DNA from: Bacillus thermotolerans
GTDB taxonomy: Bacteria; Bacillota; Bacilli; Bacillales; Domibacillaceae
Length of the DNA stretch: 40,597 bases
Assembly: GCF_000812025.2 (NCBI RefSeq)
Contig: NZ_JWJE02000035.1
Coordinates: forward strand, 1-40,597
Reading direction: 5' to 3'
Positions 1 through 8,923 of the stretch are shown piece after piece. How positions within the stretch are numbered: position 1 is the stretch's first letter; the number at the start of each line of letters is the position of its first letter. Position numbers and translations under genes: made by a program. The notes below the pieces were generated by a model, which saw nothing but the letters and a program-made list of their open reading frames with translations, did not search any database and was not told where the DNA came from.

Positions 1-118
1 ATGACTGCCATCATACAAAACTTGAAAAAGTGGGCCAAACTCCGCTCTTTACAGAAAATTGGTCTCCACCTCACTTCTCATATTATAGAAGGTTCCGTTT
101 AACAATTCAAAAAAAGTG
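1..118. other. Window edge, possible 3' end of an upstream gene
   Basis: Two plus-strand frames stay open from the window edge, one to a TAA at 100-102 and one to a TGA at 117-119. Either could be the tail of a gene whose body lies outside the window. I recognise neither short peptide. The terminator that follows at 119-148 supports some plus-strand transcript ending here. Confidence 0.2.
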
Positions 119-148
119 AAAACCCCGGTGAGAATTCACCAGGGTTTT
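119..148. terminator. Intrinsic terminator, probably bidirectional
   Basis: A hairpin with arms AAAACCCCGGTGA and TCACCAGGGTTTT (one mismatch) closes over a GAAT loop. T-rich sequence follows it on the plus strand, and an A-tract precedes it that would serve as the U-tract on the minus strand. It probably ends the gene lying upstream of the window. Confidence 0.65.
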
Positions 149-176
149 CTTGACTAAGTTGTTTTTCAACAACGTG

Positions 177-205
177 AAAGCTCCCCGCAGCTGCGGGGAG
201 CTTTT
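177..205. terminator. Intrinsic terminator for the lipoprotein gene
   Basis: A nearly perfect GC-rich palindrome with arms AAGCTCCCCGCAG and CTGCGGGGAGCTT is flanked by A and T runs. It lies nine bases beyond the stop of the minus-strand lipoprotein gene and could work in both directions. Confidence 0.75.
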
Positions 206-213
206 GTTGGCTT

Positions 214-750
214 TTATCCTTCAACCTCTACTCTGCTTCCATCAGTAAGTTCAGCTTCAAGTTCAAATTCCTCGTAATTATTCTGAAGGTTAAAAGCTTG
301 AAGAACCTCCTGTATTACTTCTTCCTCTGGTGTATTCGCCGTAAATTGCATATCTTTTAATATGGGCTGTAACTGATCAAAGGCTTCTTGCCCTGACAGG
401 TGTTGGCCGTTTGCCTCATCGTCAATCTCTGTCGTCAGATTGTTCGCAGCTTTGCTGTAATCAGCTTCATAGCTGTTAGCCATACCTTCGTAATCTACCT
501 CCAGTTCAAAGGAACGGAAAGGAATCTCTTCAGAACGTTGAGTGTTGCTGTCATCCATCGTTATAGAAGTGCCGGTATTTGGGCTGCCGTTGCTCGCTTC
601 TTCAGAGGGCTGTTCGACCGGCGGCTCGATCGCCTGTTCCTGTTCAGCTCCTCCTTCTGCTGGAGCTTCAGCCGCTTCTTCCCCCGAGGAGCAGGCTGAA
701 AGACCGGCCGCAAGTATAATAGGCAAAGCAAAATGAATTGGTTTTTTCAA
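214..750 (-). CDS. YusW-like lipoprotein
   Basis: This 178-residue protein starts with a lipoprotein signal peptide: MKK, a hydrophobic core, then the lipobox LSAC with the modified Cys near residue 20. An acidic Ala/Glu/Pro/Ser-rich linker follows (about 22-70). The C-terminal domain (about 76-178) begins FRSFELEVDY and ends in ELTDGSRVEVEG, resembling the YusW-like family of Bacillus. Function is unknown. It should be tethered to the outer face of the membrane, with the linker spanning the wall. The start codon is TTG, chosen because AAGGAGG lies eight bases upstream and the signal peptide begins there. It is a single gene, divergent from the infC operon. Lipoprotein status is clear; the family name is recognition from memory. 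Confidence 0.8.
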   Translation of the reverse strand: MKKPIHFALPIILAAGLSACSSGEEAAEAPAEGGAEQEQAIEPPVEQPSEEASNGSPNTGTSITMDDSNTQRSEEIPFRSFELEVDYEGMANSYEADYSKAANNLTTEIDDEANGQHLSGQEAFDQLQPILKDMQFTANTPEEEVIQEVLQAFNLQNNYEEFELEAELTDGSRVEVEG

Positions 751-888
751 GGTTCTCCCTCCTTTTTGGTTACAAATCGCTTATAATTTATTTAGACTTT
801 ATTATAATGAAGTAAACATTCTTAGAAAAACCCTTGATTAATTGATCTACATTTGTTAAGATAATTCATGTTGAATTGCTACGGTGAG

Positions 889-917
889 TTGACTAACCAT
901 ATCTATTATGATATAAT
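889..917 (+). promoter_or_regulatory. Sigma-A promoter of the infC-rpmI-rplT operon
   Basis: TTGACT at 889-894 and a perfect TATAAT at 912-917 are separated by 17 bases. Transcription would begin near 924, at the start of the structured L20 leader. Confidence 0.8.
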
Positions 918-923
918 CATTAA

Positions 924-1060
924 GGTTAATAAATACACACAAGCAGAAGCACCCGCTTCTCACCTGATTGACGCATGAGCAGTTGGCAGGTTTGAATGAA
1001 ATAACAAAATGGCTTTTTGCGGTCAATTTGTGCGGGTATATGCTTATACCCGCACTTTTT
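924..1060 (+). promoter_or_regulatory. L20 leader, autoregulatory attenuator
   Basis: The roughly 220-base untranslated region ahead of infC contains the conserved leader elements: the CAGAAGC/GCTTCT hairpin near 942-960, CACCTGATTGACGC, and a GCAGG stretch. A strong intrinsic terminator follows (arms GTGCGGGTATA and TATACCCGCAC at 1030-1055, then five T). In Bacillus, ribosomal protein L20 binds this leader as a mimic of its 23S rRNA site and promotes termination, so excess L20 shuts down its own operon. The sequence layout matches that scheme; the exact L20-binding fold was not computed. Confidence 0.85.
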
Positions 1061-1146
1061 AGTGCCTAAAAATAGAATGCCGGGTAGTTGTTGTGTGTAC
1101 GAAATGCAAGAATATTTATTTCTAAAAACCTTGGAGGTGGCTCATC

Positions 1147-1662
1147 ATTAGCAAAGATATGATTGTAAACGAAGGGATCCGTGCCCGCGAAGTTCGTCTG
1201 ATTGATCAAAACGGAAATCAGCTTGGTGTCAAGTCAAAGAATGAAGCGCTTGATATCGCTACTCGTGTCAACCTTGACCTTGTGCTTGTCGCACCGAATG
1301 CGAAACCACCGGTAGCTCGTATTATGGACTACGGAAAGTACAAGTTTGAACAGCAGAAGAAAGAGAAGGAAGCACGTAAGAACCAAAAAGTCATCAATCT
1401 AAAGGAAGTTCGCCTCAGCCCGACAATTGAGGAGCATGACTTCAATACGAAGCTGCGTAATGCGGTGAAGTTCTTGGAGAAAGGTGACAAAGTAAAAGCT
1501 TCCATCCGATTCAGAGGGCGTGCAATCACTCATAAAGAAATCGGCCAACGCGTACTCGACCGTTTTGCCGAAGCTTGTCAAGAAGTTGCAACTGTGGAAA
1601 CGAAGCCGAAAATGGAAGGCCGCAGTATGTTCTTAGTATTAGCACCCAAAAACGAAAAGTAA
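1147..1662 (+). CDS. infC: Translation initiation factor IF-3
   Basis: IF-3 binds the 30S subunit, blocks premature 50S joining and checks start-codon and initiator-tRNA selection. The 171-residue product has the N-terminal domain ([16 protein letters not shown], to about residue 75), a Lys-rich helical linker with [13 protein letters not shown], and the C-terminal domain with [16 protein letters not shown] place the start at ATT 1147, which gives [20 protein letters not shown] lies six bases upstream, whereas the ATG at 1159 would be 18 bases away. An AUU start is the classical feature of infC and allows IF-3 to repress its own translation. It heads the infC-rpmI-rplT operon behind the L20 leader. 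Confidence 0.95.
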   Translation: MSKDMIVNEGIRAREVRLIDQNGNQLGVKSKNEALDIATRVNLDLVLVAPNAKPPVARIMDYGKYKFEQQKKEKEARKNQKVINLKEVRLSPTIEEHDFNTKLRNAVKFLEKGDKVKASIRFRGRAITHKEIGQRVLDRFAEACQEVATVETKPKMEGRSMFLVLAPKNEK

Positions 1663-1684
1663 TCAGCTTGAGGAGGAATAAGAA

Positions 1685-1885
1685 ATGCCAAAAATGAAAA
1701 CTCATCGCGGCTCTGCGAAACGTTTCAAGAAAACAGGTTCTGGTAAATTAAAACGTTCTCATGGCTACACTAGCCACTTGTTCGCTAATAAATCAACAAA
1801 ACAAAAACGCAAGCTACGTAAATCAGCGCTTGTATCTAAAGGCGATTTCAAACGTATTCGCCATATGCTTGATAATCTTAAGTAA
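1685..1885 (+). CDS. rpmI: 50S ribosomal protein L35
   Basis: This 66-residue basic protein has the typical L35 start [15 protein letters not shown] and the motif [18 protein letters not shown]35 is a small component of the large ribosomal subunit. AGGAGGAATAAGAA immediately precedes the ATG. It sits 22 bases after infC and 30 before rplT, so the three genes form one operon under L20 control. Confidence 0.97.
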   Translation: MPKMKTHRGSAKRFKKTGSGKLKRSHGYTSHLFANKSTKQKRKLRKSALVSKGDFKRIRHMLDNLK

Positions 1886-1915
1886 GACTCGGAACAATAT
1901 TAGGAGGGAAACAAT

Positions 1916-2275
1916 ATGCCACGCGTAAAAGGCGGAACAGTAACTCGCAAACGTCGTAAAAAAGTCCTTAAATTAGCCAAAGGTTATTTCGGTTCAAAGC
2001 ACCGTTTATATAAAGTAGCTAACCAGCAAGTAATGAAATCTCTTCAATACGCTTACCGCGATCGTCGTCAGAAGAAACGTGATTTCCGTAAGCTTTGGAT
2101 TACTCGTATCAACGCAGCTGCGCGCATGAACGGCCTTTCTTACAGCCGCTTAATGCATGGTCTGAAGCTTGCAGGCATCGAAGTAAACCGCAAAATGCTT
2201 GCGGACTTGGCTATCAGCGACCAACAAGCATTCAACCAATTAGCTGAAACAGCTAAATCTGCACTTAATAAATAA
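1916..2275 (+). CDS. rplT: 50S ribosomal protein L20
   Basis: L20 is an early assembly protein that binds 23S rRNA. The 119-residue sequence has the basic extended N-terminus ([16 protein letters not shown], then KLAKGYFG) and the globular RNA-binding domain with [10 protein letters not shown] and YSRLMHGL. In Bacillus it also binds the leader at 924-1060 and represses the whole operon. AGGAGGG lies seven bases before the ATG. A terminator follows directly, making this the last gene of the operon. Confidence 0.97.
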   Translation: MPRVKGGTVTRKRRKKVLKLAKGYFGSKHRLYKVANQQVMKSLQYAYRDRRQKKRDFRKLWITRINAAARMNGLSYSRLMHGLKLAGIEVNRKMLADLAISDQQAFNQLAETAKSALNK

Positions 2276-2287
2276 GTAATATGAAGG

Positions 2288-2319
2288 AACAGACCTGCTC
2301 TTGGGCAGGTCTGTTTTTA
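2288..2319 (+). terminator. Terminator of the infC-rpmI-rplT operon
   Basis: Arms AACAGACCTGC and GCAGGTCTGTT form a stem over a short loop and are followed by a run of five T. It lies 12 bases after the rplT stop codon. Confidence 0.85.
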
Positions 2320-2381
2320 TGTGGTCTTGTTTATTTCCAGTGAGCGGCTGCTGCAAGGTGTTCTCTTTTTGAAGGTATCAA

Positions 2382-2612
2382 TTAAGGCTTATCTTGTAGT
2401 GATTCAGTGTTCCCCTCAAAAAATTCTTTAAATCTTTCCATTTCCTTATCGACATGTAAGGATTTCACGTGAAATGGGTTCGTGGATTGCTGGGGATCCA
2501 CACGAACACCCATCTGAGCTGAACCTAGTGGATCAGCAATGATGCTCTCCCTTTTTCCATCAAAATGAGGATCAACCTCATTCGCTGGTACATTCCTTGA
2601 TTCTGGTGTCAT
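2382..2612 (-). CDS. Small hypothetical protein
   Basis: I do not recognise this protein. From the ATG at 2612 it is 76 residues, begins MTPESRNVPANEVDPHF, contains DPLGSAQMGVRVDPQ, and ends in an acidic, probably helical stretch (VDKEMERFKEFFEGNTES). It has no signal peptide, membrane segment or cysteine. GGGTGA lies just upstream of this start; an in-frame ATG at 2633 has no clear ribosome binding site. It stands alone, convergent to rplT and divergent from the DUF1294 gene. Small soluble proteins of this make-up are often sporulation genes in Bacillaceae, but nothing here proves it. The reading frame could be fortuitous. Confidence 0.5.
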   Translation of the reverse strand: MTPESRNVPANEVDPHFDGKRESIIADPLGSAQMGVRVDPQQSTNPFHVKSLHVDKEMERFKEFFEGNTESLQDKP

Positions 2613-2716
2613 TCCTATTTCACCCGCTTTCATTCAACTTTCTTTTCTTACTCTTCACTTTTCTTTATTTTTTATGTAATGTCTTTTTTGTTAAACTAAG
2701 GGAAGGGAGTGGTAGA

Positions 2717-2965
2717 ATGCTGGCGTACTTCGTGCTGATTAATATGGTGGGTTACATCGTGATGAGCAATGATAAACGAAAGGCAAAGAAGAGGAAATGG
2801 CGGACTCGTGAAAGCACGTTGTGGCTGCTAGCCATTATAGGCGGTGCAATAGGGTGCTGGGTGGCTATGCAAACACATAGGCATAAGACGAAGCATGCTG
2901 CTTTTGTGTATGGCATGCCTATTTTAGCGATTATAGATCTTGGCCTGCTTGCGTACTTGTCATAA
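2717..2965 (+). CDS. ysdA: DUF1294 membrane protein (YsdA-like)
   Basis: This 82-residue integral membrane protein has a hydrophobic segment at 1-17, a basic cytoplasmic loop NDKRKAKKRKWRTRES, a second segment (LWLLAIIGGAIGCWVAMQ), the motif HRHKTKHAAFVYGMP, and a third segment at the C-terminus. This pattern is the DUF1294 family. In Bacillus subtilis the homologue ysdA lies just after rplT, as here. Function is unknown. The ATG at 2717 is chosen because GGAAGGGAG lies upstream; the frame stays open 40 codons further upstream, but without family similarity. Confidence 0.85.
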   Translation: MLAYFVLINMVGYIVMSNDKRKAKKRKWRTRESTLWLLAIIGGAIGCWVAMQTHRHKTKHAAFVYGMPILAIIDLGLLAYLS

Positions 2966-2986
2966 ATATAAGGTGGAGGAGAACAA

Positions 2987-3478
2987 ATGGAATTATCGAA
3001 ATTATTCCGCATGCAACAGTCGCTGGACGGATATATTGAAAAGGAGCACGGGTTAGAGGAAGAAGATTTATTGGATAAAAAGCTGCTTGCTTTTCTAGTA
3101 GAAGCAGGAGAGCTAGCAAATGAAACGCGCTGCTTTAAATTCTGGAGTGTGAAGGGCCCGAGTGAGCGGGAAGTGATTTTAGAGGAATTTGTGGATGGTG
3201 TCCATTTTATTTTGTCAATAGGACTGGAATGTGCACTAGAAGAGAAGGCCTACTTAATGGAAGATTATGAAGGAGCAGAATCTGCGGTTGAACAGTTTTT
3301 AACTGTATATGAGTCGGCTGTTCAGTTTAAGCAGACGAAGAACCTTACTGCTTATAATGAGCTGTTAAATGGTTACTTTGCTCTCGGTCGTTTGCTTGGT
3401 TTTTCCCTAGAAGAGGTGGAACAAGCGTATAAAGTGAAAAATGATATTAATTATGAACGGCAGCAAAAGGGATACTAA
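2987..3478 (+). CDS. All-alpha dimeric dUTPase (dUTPase_2 family)
   Basis: This protein should hydrolyse dUTP (and possibly dUDP) to dUMP, keeping uracil out of DNA. The 163-residue helical sequence carries the metal-binding pattern of the MazG-related all-alpha NTP pyrophosphatases: LVEAGELANETRCFKFWS (near residues 36-53), then EEFVDGVHFILSIGLE (near 66-81), in which the paired acidic residues coordinate Mg2+. GGTGGAGGAG lies seven bases before the ATG, and the gene begins 21 bases after ysdA, suggesting cotranscription. This fold is unrelated to the trimeric Dut type. Confidence in the family is high; in vivo substrate preference is inferred. Confidence 0.88.
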   Translation: MELSKLFRMQQSLDGYIEKEHGLEEEDLLDKKLLAFLVEAGELANETRCFKFWSVKGPSEREVILEEFVDGVHFILSIGLECALEEKAYLMEDYEGAESAVEQFLTVYESAVQFKQTKNLTAYNELLNGYFALGRLLGFSLEEVEQAYKVKNDINYERQQKGY

Positions 3479-3487
3479 GCCGCAGCT

Positions 3488-3516
3488 TTGAATGTTATGA
3501 GGAAAGCACGTATAAT
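3488..3516 (+). promoter_or_regulatory. Sigma-A promoter of the M42 aminopeptidase gene
   Basis: TTGAAT (3488-3493) and TATAAT (3511-3516) are spaced by 17 bases. They lie between the dUTPase stop and the aminopeptidase start, so the latter can be transcribed independently. Confidence 0.65.
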
Positions 3517-3554
3517 GGAACAAGATACATATTTTTCTAAAAGGAGTTAATGAG

Positions 3555-4640
3555 ATGCCGAAAATGGATGATACATTAACGATGTTAAAGGAACTTACAG
3601 ATGCAAAAGGGATTCCCGGAAACGAGCGTGAAGTGCGCGGGGTTATGAAGAAGTATATCGAACCTTTTGCTGATGAGGTCACTACTGATAATTTAGGGAG
3701 CTTAATTGCTAAAAAGGCTGGTAATGAAAATGGGCCGAAAATTATGGTCGCCGGTCACCTTGATGAAGTAGGCTTTATGGTTACCCGAATCGACGATAAG
3801 GGGTTTCTCCGCTTCCAAACCGTTGGCGGCTGGTGGAGTCAGGTGATGCTCGCTCAGCGTGTGACCATTGTAACGAACAAAGGTGATGTGACAGGTGTGA
3901 TCGGCTCTAAGCCTCCTCACATTTTATCGGCCGAAGCGAGGAAGAAGCCGGTAGATATTAAGGATATGTTTATTGATATTGGAGCGTCAAGCAAGGAAGA
4001 AGCAGAAGAATGGGGCATACGTCCAGGAGACATGGTTGTTCCATATTTTGAATTTACCGTCTTGAACAATGAGAAGATGCTTTTAGCAAAGGCATGGGAT
4101 AACCGAATTGGCTGTGCTATTGCTATTGATGTTATGAAATACGTGAAAGACAAACAGCATGATAATGTCGTGTATGGTGTCGGCACGGTACAGGAAGAGG
4201 TCGGCCTGCGTGGAGCTAAAACAGCAGCACAAACGATTCAGCCTGACATCGCTTTCGGGGTGGATGTAGGAATTGCAGGTGATACGCCAGGAATTTCAGA
4301 TAAAGAGGCGATGGGGAAAATGGGAGAAGGCCCGCAAATTATCTTATATGATGCTTCCATGGTTTCCCACAAAGGTCTGCGTGATTTTGTAACAGATACA
4401 GCTGATGAACTAAACATTCCTTACCAGTTTGATGCAATGGCCGGGGGGGGAACAGATTCTGGTTCGATTCACTTGACAGCCGGAGGTGTGCCGACTCTAT
4501 CGGTTACAATCGCTACCCGCTATATTCATTCTCATGCAGCAATGCTTCATCGGGATGATTATGAGAATGCAGTTAAGCTAATCGGAGAAGTTATTTTGCG
4601 ATTAGATCAAGAAGCGGTAAACAAAATCAAATTTGATTAA
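3555..4640 (+). CDS. ysdC: M42 family metalloaminopeptidase (YsdC-like)
   Basis: A cytoplasmic dinuclear-metal aminopeptidase of the M42 (glutamyl aminopeptidase/TET) family that trims peptides. At 361 residues it has the usual length. Visible active-site elements are GHLDEVGF (H68, D70), AKAWDNR (bridging D182), VQEEVGLRG (catalytic E214 and ligand E215), FGVDVG (D237) and RYIHSHA (H325). M42 enzymes commonly assemble into dodecamers. AAAGGAG precedes the ATG. It has its own promoter and terminator. A run of eight G at 4443-4450 encodes part of AGGGTDSG, and the frame remains open through it. Confidence 0.93.
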   Translation: MPKMDDTLTMLKELTDAKGIPGNEREVRGVMKKYIEPFADEVTTDNLGSLIAKKAGNENGPKIMVAGHLDEVGFMVTRIDDKGFLRFQTVGGWWSQVMLAQRVTIVTNKGDVTGVIGSKPPHILSAEARKKPVDIKDMFIDIGASSKEEAEEWGIRPGDMVVPYFEFTVLNNEKMLLAKAWDNRIGCAIAIDVMKYVKDKQHDNVVYGVGTVQEEVGLRGAKTAAQTIQPDIAFGVDVGIAGDTPGISDKEAMGKMGEGPQIILYDASMVSHKGLRDFVTDTADELNIPYQFDAMAGGGTDSGSIHLTAGGVPTLSVTIATRYIHSHAAMLHRDDYENAVKLIGEVILRLDQEAVNKIKFD

Positions 4641-4654
4641 CAGGCAAGAAAACC

Positions 4655-4685
4655 GCCCCAGTTTGACAACTGGGGCTTTTTTTGT
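4655..4685 (+). terminator. Terminator after the M42 aminopeptidase gene
   Basis: GCCCCAG and CTGGGGC pair over an eight-base loop and are followed by seven T. Confidence 0.85.
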
Positions 4686-4712
4686 TTTGCAAGAAAATTC
4701 TATAAAACCTAC

Positions 4713-4739
4713 TTGACTTATAGGATTTATAGATATAAT
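4713..4739 (+). promoter_or_regulatory. Probable promoter of cysJI with a long leader
   Basis: TTGACT (4713-4718) is followed by TATAAT at 4734-4739 with a short 15-base spacer, or by a weaker TAATAT two bases later with 17. The suboptimal spacing suits a gene needing activation; in Bacillus subtilis cysJI is activated by the LysR-type CysL. The resulting leader, about 160 bases (4746-4907), contains no S-box or T-box signature that I can see. Confidence 0.5.
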
Positions 4740-4907
4740 ATAAACATAATTATTGCAACCAGTTTAATCGGGTTATTAAAGGCCTTATACGTTGTTACAT
4801 AGTCTCGTGAATAGAGAGAGGACGCAGTATATGATAGTTCAGCTCTTTCACAGATTATTAATTGTGATAATTCATTCATTTCGAAAAAAATTTGTGGGGT
4901 GGTAGTG

Positions 4908-6755
4908 TTGCAACTTCAAGTAATGAATAGTCCTTTTACTGAGGAGCAAGTGGAACTCCTTAATCGTCTTCTCTCCACTTTAACGGAATCCCAGAAAGCA
5001 TGGCTGAGCGGTTATCTTGCCGCACCGCATGTCGTTTCTTCAACGGATGCTCCCTTTCAAGGAGTGCCGGGTGCTGAGCTGCTTTCTCAAGCAGTTGGTC
5101 AAAGTAAGCCAAAGGAAGCGACTGTTCTATTTGGTTCACAAACTGGTAATGCACAGGCGCTGGCAGAGAAGCTGTCAGAAAAGCTGAAGGGTCGCGGCTT
5201 TGAAGTGACGACATCAGCTATGAGTGATTTCAAGCCGAATAACCTGAAGAAAGTGCATAACCTTTTCATCGTTGTAAGCACACATGGGGAAGGAGATCCA
5301 CCGGATAACGCTCTGTCCTTCCATGAGTTTCTTCATGGCCGGCGTGCTCCCCAATTAAAAGACTTGCAGTTCTCTGTTCTTGCGCTTGGAGATAGCTCTT
5401 ATGAGTTCTTCTGCCAGACAGGAAAAGAGTTTGATAAACGCCTGGAGGAGCTTGGCGGTAAACGCTTGTATCCTCGTTTTGATTGTGATGTGGATTTTGA
5501 AGAGGCAGCCGCAGAATGGACAGAAGGTGTTCTAAGCAGCCTGGCTGAGACGGAGTCAGCGAGCTTATCTAACGGTTCTGATCAGCTTGTTCCGCAGGCG
5601 GCTGGAGCAGCAGCTGTACAAACGGAAGTCGTGTACTCCAGAGCAAATCCGTTTAAAGCCGAAGTCCTTGAGAATATTAATTTGAATGGCCGTGGCTCTA
5701 ATAAGGAAACACGACACCTGGAGCTGCTTTTAGAAGGTTCTAATCTTGAATATGAGCCGGGTGATAGCCTAGGGGTTTATCCTCAGAACGACCCCGAGCT
5801 CGTTGACCAGGTGATTGAAGCAATGAAATGGAACCCGGACGAATTAGTTCCGGTAAATAAACAGCAGGAGACACAGCCGCTAAGAGAAGCACTTCTTACT
5901 CATTATGAAATTACACCGCTGACTAAACCGGTGCTTGAGAAGGTAGCTGAAATCTCAGAAAGTGAAGAGCTTAAAAAGCTCGTAGCAGCAGGACGTGAAG
6001 AGATCCGGGCTTACATTGACGGCCGTGATCTGCTGGATGTTATTACGGATTTCAATTTGCAAGGGGTATCGGCTGAAACACTTGTTCCAGCTCTCCGTAA
6101 AATGGCCCCTCGCCTCTATTCCATTGCAAGCAGCTTAAAGGCAAATCCGGAAGAGGTGCACTTGACCATTGGAGCAGTGCGGTACAATGCAAACGGCCGT
6201 GACCGGAAAGGGGTATGTTCCATCCAATGTGCTGAGCGTCTGCAGCCGGGGGATCACTTGCCGGTCTTCATTCAGCGCAACAAAAATTTCCGTCTGCCGG
6301 ATAATCCGGATACACCAGTTATCATGGTTGGACCTGGAACGGGTGTGGCTCCATTCCGTTCGTTCCTCCAAGAGCGTGAAGAGATGGCGGCGCAAGGAAA
6401 GACTTGGATGTTTTTCGGAGATCAGCACTTTAGGACAGATTTCCTTTATCAGACAGAGTGGCAGCAATGGCTGAAAAAAGGCGTACTGACGAAGATGGAT
6501 GTAGCTTTCTCACGCGATACAGAAGAGAAAGTATACGTTCAGCACCGAATGCTTGAGAAAAGCGCCGAGCTTTACCAATGGCTGGAAGAAGGAGCTTTCT
6601 TCTATGTATGCGGCGACAAGAATAATATGGCTCGCGACGTGCATGAAACATTGATTCAACTGATCGAACGAGAGGGAAATATGAGCAGGGCACAGGCTGA
6701 AGCGTATCTCGCTGATATGCAGAAGCAAAAACGTTACCAGCGTGATGTCTATTAA
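4908..6755 (+). CDS. cysJ: Assimilatory sulfite reductase flavoprotein, alpha subunit
   Basis: CysJ passes electrons from NADPH through FAD and FMN to the CysI hemoprotein for reduction of sulfite to sulfide. The 615 residues show a flavodoxin-like FMN domain ([12 protein letters not shown] near 73-84, [21 protein letters not shown]), an FAD domain (RLYSIASS near 401 and KGVCS), an NADPH domain ([12 protein letters not shown] near 473, [13 protein letters not shown]) and a terminal aromatic Tyr that normally stacks on FAD. I start it at TTG 4908, giving [10 protein letters not shown] as in Bacillus homologues, five bases after GGGGTGG; in-frame GTG codons at 4899 and 4905 overlap that ribosome binding site. 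cysI follows after 26 bases. Confidence 0.95.
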   Translation: MQLQVMNSPFTEEQVELLNRLLSTLTESQKAWLSGYLAAPHVVSSTDAPFQGVPGAELLSQAVGQSKPKEATVLFGSQTGNAQALAEKLSEKLKGRGFEVTTSAMSDFKPNNLKKVHNLFIVVSTHGEGDPPDNALSFHEFLHGRRAPQLKDLQFSVLALGDSSYEFFCQTGKEFDKRLEELGGKRLYPRFDCDVDFEEAAAEWTEGVLSSLAETESASLSNGSDQLVPQAAGAAAVQTEVVYSRANPFKAEVLENINLNGRGSNKETRHLELLLEGSNLEYEPGDSLGVYPQNDPELVDQVIEAMKWNPDELVPVNKQQETQPLREALLTHYEITPLTKPVLEKVAEISESEELKKLVAAGREEIRAYIDGRDLLDVITDFNLQGVSAETLVPALRKMAPRLYSIASSLKANPEEVHLTIGAVRYNANGRDRKGVCSIQCAERLQPGDHLPVFIQRNKNFRLPDNPDTPVIMVGPGTGVAPFRSFLQEREEMAAQGKTWMFFGDQHFRTDFLYQTEWQQWLKKGVLTKMDVAFSRDTEEKVYVQHRMLEKSAELYQWLEEGAFFYVCGDKNNMARDVHETLIQLIEREGNMSRAQAEAYLADMQKQKRYQRDVY

Positions 6756-6781
6756 GCTCGAGCATAGAAAGGGGTAACACA

Positions 6782-8503
6782 ATGATTGAAGTAAAGAAAG
6801 CTTTGGTTCCGGATGGGCCTCCAAGCGATGTAGAGCGTATTAAGAGAGAAAGTGATTATTTACGAGGAACACTGGTGGAAACAATGGCGGATCCGTTAAC
6901 TGCGGGGATTCCTGATGATGATAATCGCTTGATGAAGTTCCATGGCAGCTACTTGCAAGATGATAGGGATGTAAGAAATGAACGCCAGCGTCAAAAGCTG
7001 GAGCCAGCTTATCAATTTATGATAAGAGTACGCGCGCCAGGCGGTGTCGCTACACCAGAACAGTGGCTTGCGATGGATGATATTGCCCAGAAATACGGAA
7101 ATGGAACGCTGAAGCTGACGACTCGTCAAGCGTTCCAAATGCATGGCGTCTTAAAGTGGAATATGAAGAAAACTATCCAAGCTATTGATGCTGTACTGAT
7201 GGATACGTTAGCGGCTTGCGGCGATGTAAACCGGAATGTAATGTGTAATCCGAATCCATATCAATCTGAAATTCATGAAGAAGTATATGAATGGTCTAAA
7301 GAACTAAGTGAGTACCTTTCTCCTCGCACAAGAGCCTATCACGAGATCTGGCTTGATGAAGAGAAGGTAGCAGGAACACCGGATGCGGAAGAGGTAGAAC
7401 CGATGTACGGACCGCTTTACCTGCCTAGAAAATTCAAAATCGGTATTGCTGTTCCTCCTTCAAATGATGTGGATGTTTTCTCGCAAGACCTGGGCTTCAT
7501 TGCCGTAGTGGAAGATGGGAAGCTTGTCGGCTTCAATGTAGCTGTCGGCGGCGGAATGGGAATGACTCATGGAGATAAAAACACTTATCCTCAATTAGCT
7601 AAAGTGATCGGGTTCTGTACACCTGACCAGATGGTAGAAGTAGCTGAGAAAGTAATCACTATTCAGCGCGATTACGGTAACCGATCCGTCAGAAAGAACG
7701 CCCGCTTTAAGTATACCGTTGACAGACTTGGCTTGGATTTCATCAAAGAAGAGCTTCATAGCCGTCTTGGATGGGAGCTCCAGGAAGCACGCGTGTATCA
7801 TTTCGATCATAACGGTGACCGCTATGGTTGGGTAGAAGGCAGCAATGGCAAGTGGCATTTTACCCTGTTTGTTCAGAATGGACGTGTAACAGATCTGAAA
7901 GATTATCCATTAATGACAGGTTTGCGGGAGATTGCTAAAGTACACACTGGTGATTTCCGGTTAACACCAAATCAAAATCTAGTTATTGCCAACGTAGCGG
8001 GTGAGAAAAAAGCGGAAATTACAGGTCTTATTGAGAAGTACGGATTGACCGACGGCAAGCATTATTCAGCCTTGCGCAGAAACTCCATGGCGTGTGTGGC
8101 CCTTCCGACGTGCGGGCTCGCTATGGCAGAATCGGAACGATACCTTCCTGAGCTTCTCGATAAAATTGATCAAATTGTAGAAGAAAGTGGTCTTCACGAA
8201 GAAGAAATCACTATCCGCATGTCCGGCTGCCCGAATGGCTGCTCCCGACCGGCATTAGGAGAAATTGCTTTCATTGGCAAGGCACCAGGCAAATACAACA
8301 TGTATTTAGGAGCAGGCTTCTCTGGGGACCGGTTGAATAAATTGTATAAAGAGAATATCGGAGAAGCAGAGATTCTTGCAGTACTCCAGGAGCTTCTTCC
8401 GCGCTATGCGAAAGAAAGGGAAGATGGAGAGCATTTTGGCGATTATGTGATCCGCGCTGGAATTGTTCAACCGGCATATGATGGATTAGAATTCCATGCT
8501 TAA
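6782..8503 (+). CDS. cysI: Assimilatory sulfite reductase hemoprotein, beta subunit
   Basis: CysI carries siroheme coupled to a [4Fe-4S] cluster and performs the six-electron reduction of sulfite to sulfide for cysteine synthesis. The 573-residue sequence has the usual length. The cluster ligands are C438, C444, C483 and C487, in [11 protein letters not shown] and [11 protein letters not shown], the canonical CX5C...CX3C arrangement. The siroheme-binding Arg/Lys region includes [13 protein letters not shown] and [22 protein letters not shown] precedes the ATG. It forms a two-gene operon with cysJ, closed by a terminator. The cys genes for sulfate activation are not in this window. Confidence 0.96.
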   Translation: MIEVKKALVPDGPPSDVERIKRESDYLRGTLVETMADPLTAGIPDDDNRLMKFHGSYLQDDRDVRNERQRQKLEPAYQFMIRVRAPGGVATPEQWLAMDDIAQKYGNGTLKLTTRQAFQMHGVLKWNMKKTIQAIDAVLMDTLAACGDVNRNVMCNPNPYQSEIHEEVYEWSKELSEYLSPRTRAYHEIWLDEEKVAGTPDAEEVEPMYGPLYLPRKFKIGIAVPPSNDVDVFSQDLGFIAVVEDGKLVGFNVAVGGGMGMTHGDKNTYPQLAKVIGFCTPDQMVEVAEKVITIQRDYGNRSVRKNARFKYTVDRLGLDFIKEELHSRLGWELQEARVYHFDHNGDRYGWVEGSNGKWHFTLFVQNGRVTDLKDYPLMTGLREIAKVHTGDFRLTPNQNLVIANVAGEKKAEITGLIEKYGLTDGKHYSALRRNSMACVALPTCGLAMAESERYLPELLDKIDQIVEESGLHEEEITIRMSGCPNGCSRPALGEIAFIGKAPGKYNMYLGAGFSGDRLNKLYKENIGEAEILAVLQELLPRYAKEREDGEHFGDYVIRAGIVQPAYDGLEFHA

Positions 8504-8510
8504 TAAAATA

Positions 8511-8556
8511 AATAAGAGAAAAACAGGATGTCCGCAGGGCTCCTGTTTTTCTTATT
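8511..8556 (+). terminator. Terminator of cysJI
   Basis: An arm reading AATAAGAG then AAAAACAGGA pairs, with a two-base bulge, with TCCTGTTTTTCTTATT over a 12-base loop. The T-rich side of the stem provides the U-tract. Confidence 0.75.
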
Positions 8557-8602
8557 TATATACTGCTGTTTGTCATGTACAATGAGAAAAAGAGGTGAGT
8601 GC

Positions 8603-8923
8603 ATGCAAATTTACAGTCTGTCAGCTGCTGCTTTTTTCTTTCTCGGCCTGCTGTTTACAGCACTGTCTTTTCTCCTTAGTAACTTTGTAGAGTATCTGTT
8701 TGTTATTGGGCTTATCTTTATGCTGGCGGGAGCTGTAACCGCCTTTAAGGCGATGGCTGCTGCTGAAGCTGGCAAAACAAAGTATGTAGTGATCACTGCT
8801 TTCTTCTCCATCCTGTTTGTGATCGCTATGACTGCTCCTTTCCATTTTGTGCGCGTAGTTATGTGGATAAAGAATTCGCCGATTATTCAGCAATTAGTGG
8901 AGAGAATGGAGCAGCTGACTTAA
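8603..8923 (+). CDS. Small membrane protein of unknown function
   Basis: This unrecognised 106-residue protein has three hydrophobic stretches: about 8-27 (AAAFFFLGLLFTALSFLL), 32-50 (YLFVIGLIFMLAGAVTAF) and 62-85 (VVITAFFSILFVIAMTAPFHFV). A short amphipathic tail ends in VERMEQLT. The ATG at 8603 is preceded by AGAGGTGAGTGC, a good ribosome binding site; the upstream in-frame extension to 8528 runs through the cysJI terminator and is unlikely to be coding. It stands between cysI and a sensor kinase gene and shows no clear link to either. Confidence 0.7.
   Translation: MQIYSLSAAAFFFLGLLFTALSFLLSNFVEYLFVIGLIFMLAGAVTAFKAMAAAEAGKTKYVVITAFFSILFVIAMTAPFHFVRVVMWIKNSPIIQQLVERMEQLT

Noticed and set aside
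4746-4907. SAM (S-box) riboswitch before cysJI
   Set aside because: The conserved S-box core and a terminator hairpin are absent.
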